From NCBI RefSeq assembly GCF_001885615.1, contig NZ_LSRN01000021.1, positions 1 to 46,718 of the forward strand: DNA of 46,718 nt. The letters are read 5' to 3'. The DNA is from Alkalibacterium sp. 20. GTDB lineage: Bacteria > Bacillota > Bacilli > Lactobacillales > Carnobacteriaceae_A. The number at the start of each line of letters is the position of its first letter. Position 1 is the stretch's first letter. Of this stretch, positions 27,242 to 35,585 are shown one piece after another. Position numbers and translations under genes: made by a program. The notes under the pieces are model-generated. The model made no database searches and was not told the DNA's origin. It was given only the letters and a program-made list of their open reading frames with translations.

Positions 27242-28238
27242 GACGTTTGACTGACTCTCTTTTTATCAAGGTTACAGGTATCATTTTTTTGTTAACAATT
27301 CGAGTTGTATCTTTGGCGGCAATTTTATCGAGTAATATGATAGCAGCTTGCTGACCGATCAATTCTTTGTCTTGACGAATCGTGGTTAACGCTGGCTCAA
27401 CGTGCTGCGCTATTTTGATATCATCGAAACCGATAAATGATATATCTTCCGGAACTTTAAGTCCTGATTCTTTCGTGACTTTCATTGCTGCAATGGCCAT
27501 TTCATCTCCGCCAACATAAACGGCTGTTGGTTTATCTTTTAAAGATAATAGGCGAATCATTGCTTCTCTACCGCCGGCTTGCGAGTAAAACCCACCGTCA
27601 ACTAAATATTCTTCTCTCACAGGTAACCCGTGTTCGTGCATTGCTTTCTTGAACCCTGTTGCGCGTTCAATGCCAGGGAACGTTGTTTGATTACCCATAA
27701 TATGAGCGATTTTAGTGTGACCGTTTTCAACTAAGTGGTTGACCGCTAGACGACTTCCAGATTGGTTGTCGCTGTAAACCGTTCCCGATTCGTTGGTCGG
27801 TCTGTCGATATAAACTGTTGGTATCATGTGATCCAATTTTTTGATTTCGTCTTCCCCGTGCGACTGGACAATAACGACCCCGTCAACGCCTCGGTGACTC
27901 AAGTGTTTATAGGTTTCTTGCTGAAGACCCATATGTCTTGAAACGAAAAGCAAATCGTAATTATACAATTCAGCGTGTTTTTTGAATCCTTCAATAACTT
28001 GACCGAAAAATGGATGGGCAATACCACTTCCAAGATTTTCTCCAAATACTACACCGATCATCCAGGATTTATTCGTTGCTAAGGTTCGAGCTGAAGAATT
28101 TGGTGTGTAATGCAGTTCTTCAACTGCGTCCAATATCTTTCGTCTCGCTTTCTCACTCACCTTTTTATTGTTCAAGGCTTTGGAAACCGTCGCTATAGAG
28201 TAACCTGTATGGTCAGCGATATCATAAATCGTTACCAT
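27234..28238 (-). CDS. LacI family transcriptional regulator
   Basis: 334 residues. The N-terminal helix-turn-helix 'TIYDIADHTGYSIATVSKAL' (residues 3-22) and hinge helix region ('NSSARTLATNKS') precede a periplasmic-binding-protein-like ligand domain (about 60-330) with 'GVDGVVIVQSHG', 'TVYSDNQSGSRLAVNHLVENGH' and 'SFIGFDDIKIAQHVEPALTTIRQD'. It probably binds the AAGCGCTT palindromes at 27064, 27196 and 28255 and releases them on binding a glucan-derived sugar. It has its own strong promoter with an operator at the start point, so it is likely autoregulated. Confidence 0.93.
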   Translation of the reverse strand: MVTIYDIADHTGYSIATVSKALNNKKVSEKARRKILDAVEELHYTPNSSARTLATNKSWMIGVVFGENLGSGIAHPFFGQVIEGFKKHAELYNYDLLFVSRHMGLQQETYKHLSHRGVDGVVIVQSHGEDEIKKLDHMIPTVYIDRPTNESGTVYSDNQSGSRLAVNHLVENGHTKIAHIMGNQTTFPGIERATGFKKAMHEHGLPVREEYLVDGGFYSQAGGREAMIRLLSLKDKPTAVYVGGDEMAIAAMKVTKESGLKVPEDISFIGFDDIKIAQHVEPALTTIRQDKELIGQQAAIILLDKIAAKDTTRIVNKKMIPVTLIKRESVKRLA

Positions 28239-28254
28239 AGTTAAACTTCTCCAA

Positions 28255-28270
28255 TCGAAAGCGCTTTACA
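28255..28270. promoter_or_regulatory. Operator at the regulator's own promoter
   Basis: TCGAAAGCGCTTTACA, with palindromic core AAAGCGCTTT, starts just after the -10 of the lacI-type gene. The core is shared with the sites at 27064 and 27196. It also resembles a CcpA cre site, so either protein could use it. Confidence 0.6.
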
Positions 28271-28275
28271 TGCGC

Positions 28276-28304
28276 ACTATATCGTACTATGAAATCGATG
28301 TCAA
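28276..28304 (-). promoter_or_regulatory. Promoter of the LacI-type regulator
   Basis: TTGACA-N17-TATAGT on the minus strand is close to the sigma-A consensus, and is followed immediately by the operator. Confidence 0.75.
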
Positions 28305-28311
28305 CAGTATA

Positions 28312-28947
28312 TTACAAACATTTCTTCTTTTTAATTCTCTTGAACGTTTTTGACATCACCCATTGTGTGATAAAAGCGTAAAACGACAACGAATAAAAGA
28401 GCATGAGTGCCGGCACATAAGCATATATAAGGAATCCCACTAAGAATGCATGGACCATGACAAGGGCTGCCACAGGAGAGATAAGTGCGAGCCAAAAACC
28501 GTCTTTGATGCTTTTTTGCAACGAATGATTGAACTCTAAATAGATCCCTATGGTGAATGTGGCAACGATCAAGACTAAAGCGCTTAAGATGATGAGTGCC
28601 GGTAATACAGCCATTTGGATGAAACTATTCTGCGGTAATGCTTGAATGACTCTTATGTCTACATAAATAAATAAACTGGCCGCAGTGACAAGCCCGAAAT
28701 AAATATTTCCGTCTTTGGAGTATTTTTTGAATTCATTTTTAAACTTCGTAAAGACATGGGACAAGTCTCCTTGTTTGAGTTTCTTTTTCACGATCGAATG
28801 CACAGCGAATGTAGCTGGACCGATCCCGAAGACAATTAATCCCAATAAAGAAAAGCCTAACCACAACAAATTTAGATACGCTAGTGTGACCAGCCAGTCC
28901 AAAGCTTTCATAATCATATCTAGGGACCCGACGTTTGCTTCTTCCAT
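28312..28947 (-). CDS. DUF624 (YesL-like) membrane protein
   Basis: 211 residues with about five hydrophobic helices. The N-terminal 'MKALDWLVTLAYLNLLWLGF' and 'FGIGPATFAVHSIVKKKLKQGD' match the DUF624/YesL family. Such proteins are often encoded with family 1 sugar-binding ABC importers and their function is not established. Here it precedes the LacI-type gene by 73 bases. An AAGCGCTT-type site (TAAAGCGCTTAA, 28576-28587) lies inside its coding sequence. The start at 28947 has only a weak ribosome site, and the Met at codon 11 or 13 is possible. Confidence 0.8.
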   Translation of the reverse strand: MEEANVGSLDMIMKALDWLVTLAYLNLLWLGFSLLGLIVFGIGPATFAVHSIVKKKLKQGDLSHVFTKFKNEFKKYSKDGNIYFGLVTAASLFIYVDIRVIQALPQNSFIQMAVLPALIILSALVLIVATFTIGIYLEFNHSLQKSIKDGFWLALISPVAALVMVHAFLVGFLIYAYVPALMLFYSLSFYAFITQWVMSKTFKRIKKKKCL

Positions 28948-29166
28948 TGAATCACTTCTTTCTATTTTCTAATGCCTGCTTCGGTTATTTTATGCGTTGT
29001 GTTCAACAATCACTAACCGTTCTTGAAGTCATCAGTGGATTTAATAGTTATTTTACTGGTTATATAAAAAAAGTGCAACATTCTATTTCGATTTCCTGAA
29101 ATCGTTTACTTTCTTAAAGGTTGGTTCCGATTCGTCTCAATAATCATTAAACCCCTTTAACACATG

Positions 29167-29191
29167 AAAAAAATCTCCTTCAGATTTTTTT
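29167..29191. terminator. AT-rich hairpin in the 295-base gap
   Basis: AAAAAAATCT-ccttc-AGATTTTTTT is symmetrical and could terminate in either direction, though its core is only four mixed base pairs. Nothing else is seen at 28948-29242. Confidence 0.45.
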
Positions 29192-29242
29192 AAAGCAGTT
29201 AATTGTAAAAAAAATATTCACATTTCGTTATCTCTAAACAAA

Positions 29243-30118
29243 CTAACGATCTAACCCCACCCATTTACCGATACCTATGTGACGTAAAAATTTCAGGAAT
29301 TTACTGGTATCTCCTTTCGCAACCACATCGCCAGTTGTCATCCGCGTGATGGTCGCATTGACTGTTCCACCGGCCAGAATCGCCAGTGACAATTTCTGAA
29401 GGATGGCCAACATGACCATGAAGCTGCCCGTCAGTGTAAAGAAAGTGGAATCATCGGGGAGCTGATAAATGAACAGACGATAACCGATAATGCCGATAAG
29501 TAGAGCGCCAGTTGAAAAGAGCCCGCCTGGTATGACGGCTTTAAACGGCTGCTTTACATTTGGCACCAGATAATACAGCAGGCAAAATGTTATGAAAACG
29601 AGTGGAATGAACAGCATCCAACGTCCGGCTGTCGTCGTGCTGAATGACTGAATGGAATAGACGACGAACGTTATCCAGGCCGCAAAGACCAGAGTCAAGA
29701 AAAAAGCCAGTATACGGAGAATCACGATGTTGTTGCGATTCTTCACCCCATAGGCTTTATTGAGACCCATTAAAATGGCCGCCATCGTCCAACTGACGGT
29801 CCACATTGTTGAAACGCCCGCGACGATCAGTATCCCGACGTTGGAACTTTCATAAATCCGGAGCATATCTTCGATTATTTGTTCGGCCAGCGGCTCCGGT
29901 GCGATTCGGTAAACGAACCATGACAGTCCGGTTATTTCCTGATTGAATTGTTGCAGGACATTGATTATGCCGACGATCAATGGAAAGAGTGTGAGCAAGA
30001 CATAATAAGTGACAAACGTTGAATGCTGCCAGATTTCTCCTTCACGTACACGCGTACTGATTTCCATGACCCATTCCATTTTTGGAATACGTTTCTTGAT
30101 TTCATTAAAACTAAACAT
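29243..30118 (-). CDS. YihY/virulence factor BrkB family membrane protein
   Basis: 291 residues, six or seven predicted helices. 'QHSTFVTYYVLLTLFPLIVGIINVLQQF' (about 32-59), 'WTVSWTMAAILMGLNKAYGVKNRN' and 'GGLFSTGALLIGIIGYRLFIY' match the YihY/UPF0761 family. Some members were once called ribonuclease BN, which has been withdrawn for YihY. Real function is unknown. AAGGGAAC precedes the ATG. It follows the phosphotransferase gene by 66 bases on the same strand. Confidence 0.87.
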   Translation of the reverse strand: MFSFNEIKKRIPKMEWVMEISTRVREGEIWQHSTFVTYYVLLTLFPLIVGIINVLQQFNQEITGLSWFVYRIAPEPLAEQIIEDMLRIYESSNVGILIVAGVSTMWTVSWTMAAILMGLNKAYGVKNRNNIVILRILAFFLTLVFAAWITFVVYSIQSFSTTTAGRWMLFIPLVFITFCLLYYLVPNVKQPFKAVIPGGLFSTGALLIGIIGYRLFIYQLPDDSTFFTLTGSFMVMLAILQKLSLAILAGGTVNATITRMTTGDVVAKGDTSKFLKFLRHIGIGKWVGLDR

Positions 30119-30184
30119 GTTTGTTCCCTTCTTGCTTCACACTCGTTCACAAACGGGTTAAAAGCTTTATAACTTGGTTTATAG

Positions 30185-31111
30185 TTATTGGATTTTCTTT
30201 GGATCATTCTTGATTTTTTCTAAAGCCTGCACTAGAAAAGTATCCATTCGCTCACGCATGAGTGCTGCCGTTATGTTTGTCTTTCCAAAGGTTTTCCATC
30301 CCGCATAAACTGCAGGCGGCTCTTCGGTATAGACATTCCCTAATGCTTCCAAGTCCCAGTATGGGTCGTACTTCTGGAGTGTACTGTATTTTAGATACGC
30401 TTCTAGAAATTCATCTGCAACGTTCAAGCCGTACAGCATCGTAAGGTTCCACCGGCAATGTGCCACGTCGACCTCTCTCGGTCCCATACATGCGTTTGAC
30501 CAATCGACGACCCCACTGATATTCGAGTCTTTGAACAAGACGTTCGTCGGATGGAAATCACGGTGAATAAAGATGGGGTTGATTTCCGGCTGTTTCTTCT
30601 GGTTTAAATAGTCGAAAGCCTGCTTCCATAAGTCAGGACACGTTGACCAGACCGCTTTGACTTTGGTTTCCGGATCGAAGTAACGAATATACTCATACGG
30701 CACATCGATTTCATTTGTGTGTAATTGTGCCAATGTTTCAGCTAATTTTTCTATCCAGTTCGATCGATCGGCTGGATCCAGCACGACATCACCCGCAACG
30801 TAACTCATCGCAACGGTTGGGTGTGTGGTCTTGAACGCATACGGATCCGCTGCTAATAATACCGGTACAGCAAACGATAAGTGTCTGGCAGAAAGCAGAT
30901 TCCTCGCCTCTTGTTCGGCGATTTCAGGCTCCACAGCCAGCCACTCCAAGTCAGTATATTCTCTCAAAGCGATCTGAATGATTTCACCGCCTTGGTGAGC
31001 CGTCAGTAGCCACAACCGACTCGAGGTGCCACCCAACAGTGGTTTAACGTTTATGAGTTTGCATTTCAAATCTCGTTCGAGCCAGTTTGATGTCTGGTTA
31101 GAAAGTTTCAT
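30185..31111 (-). CDS. APH-fold phosphotransferase (aminoglycoside/choline kinase-like)
   Basis: 308 residues. The catalytic loop 'IHRDFHPTNVLF' (H-x-D-x4-N) and 'SGVVDWSNACMGPREVDVAH' (metal-binding Asp) place it in the APH family (PF01636). The N-terminal lobe 'LLGGTSSRLWLLTA' resembles the nucleotide loop. Related proteins phosphorylate small metabolites; nothing points to antibiotic resistance. AAGGAGGG stands before the ATG. The gene may form a pair with the YihY-type gene downstream. Confidence 0.85.
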   Translation of the reverse strand: MKLSNQTSNWLERDLKCKLINVKPLLGGTSSRLWLLTAHQGGEIIQIALREYTDLEWLAVEPEIAEQEARNLLSARHLSFAVPVLLAADPYAFKTTHPTVAMSYVAGDVVLDPADRSNWIEKLAETLAQLHTNEIDVPYEYIRYFDPETKVKAVWSTCPDLWKQAFDYLNQKKQPEINPIFIHRDFHPTNVLFKDSNISGVVDWSNACMGPREVDVAHCRWNLTMLYGLNVADEFLEAYLKYSTLQKYDPYWDLEALGNVYTEEPPAVYAGWKTFGKTNITAALMRERMDTFLVQALEKIKNDPKKIQ

Positions 31112-31143
31112 GACGTGTCCCTCCTTAAATCATACAGACGATA

Positions 31144-31173
31144 AACGATCAGACTATTTATCGTCTGATCGTT
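31144..31173. promoter_or_regulatory. Inverted repeat upstream of the phosphotransferase gene
   Basis: AACGATCAGAC-tatttatc-GTCTGATCGTT has perfect 11-bp arms 33 bases before the ATG. Its position suits an operator or a leader stem. The rest of the 437-base gap to 31548 holds a second weak pair (CTTAAGTGAA/TTCACTAAG, 31356-31380) and the gntK terminator, with no gene. Confidence 0.5.
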
Positions 31174-31453
31174 CAGTTCATTTTAATTTGGTTCGGTTCA
31201 TTAGTTTCAGTTTCATCAAGTGACTTTTAGTTTCCAGTGCCGTTCACCCTATCACGTTTGTCGCATTTAAAAAAGGTTCGGCGGTGCTTTTCTGTTAGAG
31301 TTCTTATTGCTGACAGATGAGTCATCGTATCCTCAGTTTAACATATCTTATTTAACTTAAGTGAAACAATCTTCACTAAGATCAATGATGGCCGTTTTCT
31401 TTAGGATTTCTAAAAACATACTTTGGCGAGTGAGCTACAGTTAATAAAAATCG

Positions 31454-31517
31454 AAAAAAATACACTGGATTACCCGCTGTCAGATTGCGTGTGCGGATAG
31501 TTCAGTGCATTTTTTTA
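31454..31517 (-). terminator. Terminator of the gluconate operon
   Basis: A-run plus CACTG (31463-31467) pairs with CAGTG (31503-31507) plus T-run, with a CCGC/GCGG inner stem. On the minus strand it follows gntK by about 30 bases and ends in seven T. Confidence 0.75.
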
Positions 31518-31548
31518 GTTTAACAGCTTTTATTGTGGTTGCAGCCTA

Positions 31549-33081
31549 TTACTTGTAACGCTGCTGGAATTCGGTGATCGCTTCATATTCTTGTTCGAAC
31601 AAACGGCTCAAGCGAATGTAAAGCGGCATCAGTTCTTCATAAACGGCCACTTCTTCTTTCTCAGGAACGCTGATTTCTTTTGTTTCGACCATATGTTTCA
31701 CTTCCGTCAAATCATCGATCTCTCCAATGGCAAACCGTCCAAGTACTGCGGCTCCAAGACACGCGCCCTCCACCGTTTGCGGGATATGCACTTCCTGATT
31801 GAAGATATTCGCCATCATCTGTCTCCAGACACTTGACTTGGCAAATCCGCCAGTGGCATGGATCCTTTCAGGTATGCCGATCACTTCTTCCAGCGCCAAC
31901 AGCACCATGTAAAGGTTCATATTGATGCCTTCCAAAACGGCACGCATCATGTGCTCCCTTTTGTGATGGATAGCCAGGCCGTAGAAAGAGCCTCTCGCAT
32001 TGGCGTTCCATGAAGGAGCCCGTTCGCCTGACAGGTATGGATGGAACAGCAGGCCGTTTGCACCGGCACGTACCTCTGCGATTTTTTCGGTCATGATTTC
32101 ATATGGATCGACGCCTTTTTCTTTGGCTTCTGCCACTTCTTCCTGGCATAATTCATCTCTCAGCCAGCGTAAGATCATGCCCCCGTTATTGACCGGTCCC
32201 CCGATGACCCAGTGGTTTTCGGTCAGGGCGTAACAGAATATGCGTCCTTTAGGATCGGTTGCGGGCTTATCAGTCACGGTTCGAATGGCTCCACTGGTAC
32301 CGATCGTGACGGCAACGACGCCTTTTTCGATCGCATTTACGCCGAGATTAGCTAAACAGCCGTCATTGGCACCGATGACGATTTTCATATCAGGATGAAT
32401 TCCCATTCGCTCTGCCAGTTCTTCGTCTATATTCGAGATCACTTCGGTTGTCGGAACGAGGGCCGATAATTTATCTTTCGTTATGCCGGCCGTTTCAAGC
32501 GCCTCTGTGTCCCAGTCCAGTTTGTATATATTGAACAGTCCGGTGGCGGAAGCAATGGAATGATCCACCACATACTTCTTGAAGAAATGGTAAAAGACAT
32601 ACTCTTTGATGCCTATAAACCGACTTGCTTTATGGAATATATCCGGTTCTTCCTCTTTTAACCACATCAGCTTGGTCAATGGAGACATCGGATGAATCGG
32701 AGTCCCAGTTTTTTCATACAGTGATTTTCCGTTGGAATTTTTCAACTGTTGCGCATACGGTTCGGCTCGCTGATCGGCCCAGGTGATCGATGCTGTCAGC
32801 GGTTTTCCTTCTTCATCTACGGCAATCAAGCTATGCATAGCCGCGCTGAAGGAAAGGACACTGATCTTTTCTTTGTCCACGCCTGAATTTTTCATCACTC
32901 TCTCAATAGCAGTAATGACCGCCTCCAGTATTTCATCCGGGTCTTGTTCCGCGATTTTTGGTTCCGGTGTCAGCAATGGGTATTCGACTGTCGCTTGATA
33001 AATGATTTCTCCTGTGTCAGAAAACAGCACGGCTTTCGTGCTCGTGGTTCCGATATCCGCTCCGATAGAATAGTGTTTCAT
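31549..33081 (-). CDS. gntK: Gluconokinase, FGGY family
   Basis: 510 residues, the usual FGGY length. The N-terminal 'SIGADIGTTSTKAVLFSDTGEI' is the phosphate loop, 'SFSAAMHSLIAVDEEGKPLT' and 'WADQRAEPYAQQL' form the sugar domain, 'VTIGTSGAIRTV' and 'YLSGERAPSWNANARGSFYGL' the second domain, and 'ATGGFAKSSVWRQMMANIFN' (about residue 420) the adenine-binding side. It phosphorylates gluconate to 6-phosphogluconate. Gluconate specificity is supported by the adjacent GntP permease and Gnd. GGAG precedes the ATG at good spacing. Confidence 0.93.
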   Translation of the reverse strand: MKHYSIGADIGTTSTKAVLFSDTGEIIYQATVEYPLLTPEPKIAEQDPDEILEAVITAIERVMKNSGVDKEKISVLSFSAAMHSLIAVDEEGKPLTASITWADQRAEPYAQQLKNSNGKSLYEKTGTPIHPMSPLTKLMWLKEEEPDIFHKASRFIGIKEYVFYHFFKKYVVDHSIASATGLFNIYKLDWDTEALETAGITKDKLSALVPTTEVISNIDEELAERMGIHPDMKIVIGANDGCLANLGVNAIEKGVVAVTIGTSGAIRTVTDKPATDPKGRIFCYALTENHWVIGGPVNNGGMILRWLRDELCQEEVAEAKEKGVDPYEIMTEKIAEVRAGANGLLFHPYLSGERAPSWNANARGSFYGLAIHHKREHMMRAVLEGINMNLYMVLLALEEVIGIPERIHATGGFAKSSVWRQMMANIFNQEVHIPQTVEGACLGAAVLGRFAIGEIDDLTEVKHMVETKEISVPEKEEVAVYEELMPLYIRLSRLFEQEYEAITEFQQRYK

Positions 33082-33115
33082 TTCATTACTCCTTTCAGTA
33101 CTCGTTTAATAAGAA

Positions 33116-33140
33116 AGAAGCTTCTGCAACAGAAGCTTCT
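33116..33140. repeat. Perfect hairpin between gntP and gntK
   Basis: AGAAGCTTCTG-caa-CAGAAGCTTCT has 11-bp arms in the 83-base gap. Only a short T stretch follows on the minus strand, so processing or differential stability within the operon is more likely than full termination. Confidence 0.65.
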
Positions 33141-33164
33141 CAGATTTTATTTATTCATTCATTT

Positions 33165-34508
33165 TTATATAAAGAAGATTCCCAGCAGCATCGCCATGCC
33201 TAAACCAGTGAAGCCAATGATGGTTTCCATGACGGTCCAGCTTTTCAGTGTGTCTTTTTCATCTAAACCGAAGTATCGGGATACTAACCAGAATCCGGAA
33301 TCATTCACGTGAGAGAAGGCTGTTGCGCCACCCGCGATGGCAATAACGATCAATGCCAATCCAGGTCCTTCTACTCCCATGATCGGTAGTACTGGAGCCA
33401 TTAAACCGGCTGCAGTAACCATAGCTACGGTCGCTGAACCTTGCGCAATTCTTATGACAGCAGCAATAGCGAAAGCCAAAAGGATCGGTGGTAGCGGTGA
33501 GTCAGCCATTTGATTACCTAAAACGTCTGCCACGCCTGAATCGATAAGTACCTGTTTGAATACGCCACCGGCACCGGTAACCAGGATAATGATTCCGACT
33601 GGTTCCAAAGCTTTAGTTGCTATGCCCTGTACATCTTTACGTGAGTAACCTCTTTTTGTTCCTAACATGGTGAAAGTAACCATGGTCGCAATCAGTAAGG
33701 CAACGATCGGATGACCGACAAATGTTGTGATACTGCGGACTAGATTTCCTTCTGCCAAAACAACGGTCGACAGTGTGTTTAATAGAATCAGTGCTAAGGG
33801 TAAAAGAATGATGGACGCTACCATAGCGAAACTTGGTAATTCTTTGTCCCACTCTTTGTCTTCAATGTTCATATATTCAGGAATACCGACATCTATTTTT
33901 TTCGAAATATATTTCCCGAATACAGGTCCTGCAAGTATCATGGATGGAATCCCTGCAATGAAACCGAATAAGATGACCCAGCCTAGATCTGCGCCGACTA
34001 AATCGGCCACCGCTATTGGACCCGGTGTTGGTGGGATATAAGAGTGCGTAACTGCCAGTCCTGCCAGCAGTGGAATCCCGTAATAAAGAAGTGAACGGCC
34101 TGTTTTTCTCTGCAAGCCGTATACGATCGGAACTAAAATGATAAAGCCGACATCAAAGAATACTGGAATAGCTACCAGGAATCCGGCTATACCTAAAGCC
34201 CACTGAGCTTTGTCTTCACCAAATTTATTCAGCAGGCTACTTGCGAGACGTTCGACCCCGCCGGAAACTTCCAGCATTTTACCGAACATGGCTCCAAGAC
34301 CCACAACGATTGCGACAAACCCAAGCGTGCCGCCCATCCCGCTTATGACCGTATCGATAACGGTGCTCAACGGCATTCCCGTAGCAACACCAACCAGTAA
34401 ACTCGTTAACAGCAACGCAACAAACGCATGTAATTTTGTTGTAATAACTAAGAATAATAATACCGCAATTCCTAACACCGCGATTAAAATCAACATTGTT
34501 CCATCCAT
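33165..34508 (-). CDS. gntP: Gluconate:H+ symporter, GntP family
   Basis: 447 residues and about 12-14 helices. The N-terminal 'LVITTKLHAFVALLLTSLLVGVATGMPL', then 'GGTLGFVAIVVGLGAMFGKMLEVSGGVE', 'HSYIPPTPGPIAVADLVGADLG', 'RIAQGSATVAMVTAAGLMAP' and 'GGATAFSHVNDSGFWLV' are hallmarks of the GntP permease family. It imports gluconate for the kinase encoded downstream. TTGGAGG lies before the ATG. It is the middle gene of the gnd-gntP-gntK operon. Confidence 0.93.
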   Translation of the reverse strand: MDGTMLILIAVLGIAVLLFLVITTKLHAFVALLLTSLLVGVATGMPLSTVIDTVISGMGGTLGFVAIVVGLGAMFGKMLEVSGGVERLASSLLNKFGEDKAQWALGIAGFLVAIPVFFDVGFIILVPIVYGLQRKTGRSLLYYGIPLLAGLAVTHSYIPPTPGPIAVADLVGADLGWVILFGFIAGIPSMILAGPVFGKYISKKIDVGIPEYMNIEDKEWDKELPSFAMVASIILLPLALILLNTLSTVVLAEGNLVRSITTFVGHPIVALLIATMVTFTMLGTKRGYSRKDVQGIATKALEPVGIIILVTGAGGVFKQVLIDSGVADVLGNQMADSPLPPILLAFAIAAVIRIAQGSATVAMVTAAGLMAPVLPIMGVEGPGLALIVIAIAGGATAFSHVNDSGFWLVSRYFGLDEKDTLKSWTVMETIIGFTGLGMAMLLGIFFI

Positions 34509-34539
34509 TATTTATTCCTCCAATTTAAGTAAATTTATA

Positions 34540-35439
34540 TTAATCATTCAACTCAACTGCGTGGCCACCAAACTGATTACGTAAGGACGCCACCACTTTT
34601 CCAGTAAATGTATCAGACTCCAAGGATCGATTACGCATCATCAGTGACAAGGCAATGACCGGAGCAGATACTTCCAGTTCCATCGCCGTTTCCACTGTCC
34701 ATCTTCCTTCACCCGACGCATGAACGATCCCTTTTATGTCATCCAGTTTCGGATCTTCGGAAAAGGCATCTTCCATCAATTCTATCAGCCATGAACGAAT
34801 AACGGAGCCATTGTTCCATACTCTCGCTACTTCTTCATGATTGTAGTCGAAGGCACTTTTTTCCAGGATATCGAAGCCTTCACCGATGGCCTGCATCATG
34901 CCATACTCCACGCCGTTGTGGACCATCTTGAGGAAGTGACCACTGCCACTTTGACCTGTATATAAGTATCCTTTATCGACCGAAATATCCTTGAATATTT
35001 GTTCGATCTGTTCGACGACTTCTTTGTCTCCGCCGACCATTGTACAAGCTCCGTGCCGCGCACCTTCTATTCCTCCACTTGTGCCGACATCAACGTAATG
35101 GATGCCTTTTCCCTTGAGTGTTCCGTGTCTTCTCATGGTGTCTTTGTAGTGTGAATTTCCTCCGTCAAGAATGATGTCCCCATCAGATAAAAGTGGCGTC
35201 ACCTCGTTCAAAAGATTTTCCGTGATATCTCCGGACGGTACCATCATCCAGATTATTTTTCTTTCCGAAAAGTTATTGACGACCTTTTCGAGCGTACTCA
35301 CTCCCGTGGCGCCATTCTCGTTGGCTTCCTTCACCAAATCAGCATCTATATCAAATGCGATTACTTCATGGTTGTTTTCCATCAGATTCAAAGCTAAGTT
35401 CATACCCATTTTTCCCAGTCCACAAATCGCTAATTTCAT
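34540..35439 (-). CDS. gnd: 6-phosphogluconate dehydrogenase, short (YqeC/GndA) type
   Basis: 299 residues from the ATG at 35439. AAAGGGGA stands seven bases before this codon and abuts the earlier ATG at 35445. The Rossmann site 'LAICGLGKMGMNLALNLMENNHEVIAFD' lies at the N-terminus, followed by 'MMVPSGDIT', 'ILDGGNSHYKDT' and the substrate/catalytic pattern 'GTSGGIEGARHGACTMVGGD' and 'SGSGHFLKMVHNGVEYGMMQAI', with catalytic Lys. Length near 300 marks the short, often NAD-linked form rather than the 470-residue enzyme. It oxidises 6-phosphogluconate to ribulose 5-phosphate and CO2. Confidence 0.93.
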   Translation of the reverse strand: MKLAICGLGKMGMNLALNLMENNHEVIAFDIDADLVKEANENGATGVSTLEKVVNNFSERKIIWMMVPSGDITENLLNEVTPLLSDGDIILDGGNSHYKDTMRRHGTLKGKGIHYVDVGTSGGIEGARHGACTMVGGDKEVVEQIEQIFKDISVDKGYLYTGQSGSGHFLKMVHNGVEYGMMQAIGEGFDILEKSAFDYNHEEVARVWNNGSVIRSWLIELMEDAFSEDPKLDDIKGIVHASGEGRWTVETAMELEVSAPVIALSLMMRNRSLESDTFTGKVVASLRNQFGGHAVELND

Positions 35440-35455
35440 TTCCATTCCCCTTTAC

Positions 35456-35527
35456 GAAATATTTTTCTATGTTTTTATTATACAAAAGAATTTTATTCTT
35501 TGCAAGCGTTTTACGGAAAAATATTTC
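35456..35527. promoter_or_regulatory. Inverted operator pair in the gluconate divergent promoter
   Basis: GAAATATTTTTC (35456-35467) and its exact reverse complement GAAAAATATTTC (35516-35527) flank the minus-strand promoter. Between them AAGAAT-ttt-ATTCTT (35486-35500) is a perfect palindrome inside the promoter spacer. These are candidate sites for the RpiR-type regulator. Confidence 0.55.
35477..35505 (-). promoter_or_regulatory. Promoter of the gnd-gntP-gntK operon
   Basis: TTGCAA-N17-TATAAT on the minus strand lies about 38 bases upstream of the gnd start and is close to consensus. Confidence 0.78.
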
Positions 35528-35546
35528 TTTTTATTTCTTTTTACTT

Positions 35547-35552
35547 TATAAT
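35547..35552 (+). promoter_or_regulatory. -10 element of the rpiR-type gene
   Basis: TATAAT lies 33 bases before the ATG, with only a weak TTTCTT as -35. Confidence 0.5.
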
Positions 35553-35585
35553 GAAAAAAACAACAACATTCTATGAGGTGAGCTG

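Noticed and set aside
28255-28270. Pure CcpA cre site
   Set aside because: The core fits cre loosely, but identical-core palindromes cluster only around the adjacent LacI-type gene, so local control is the better reading; CcpA cannot be excluded.
29243-30118. Ribonuclease BN
   Set aside because: The old name for YihY proteins is not supported; the protein is polytopic and has no nuclease motif.
30185-31111. Aminoglycoside resistance gene
   Set aside because: Only the general APH fold motifs are present; chromosomal context and sequence give no sign of a resistance enzyme.
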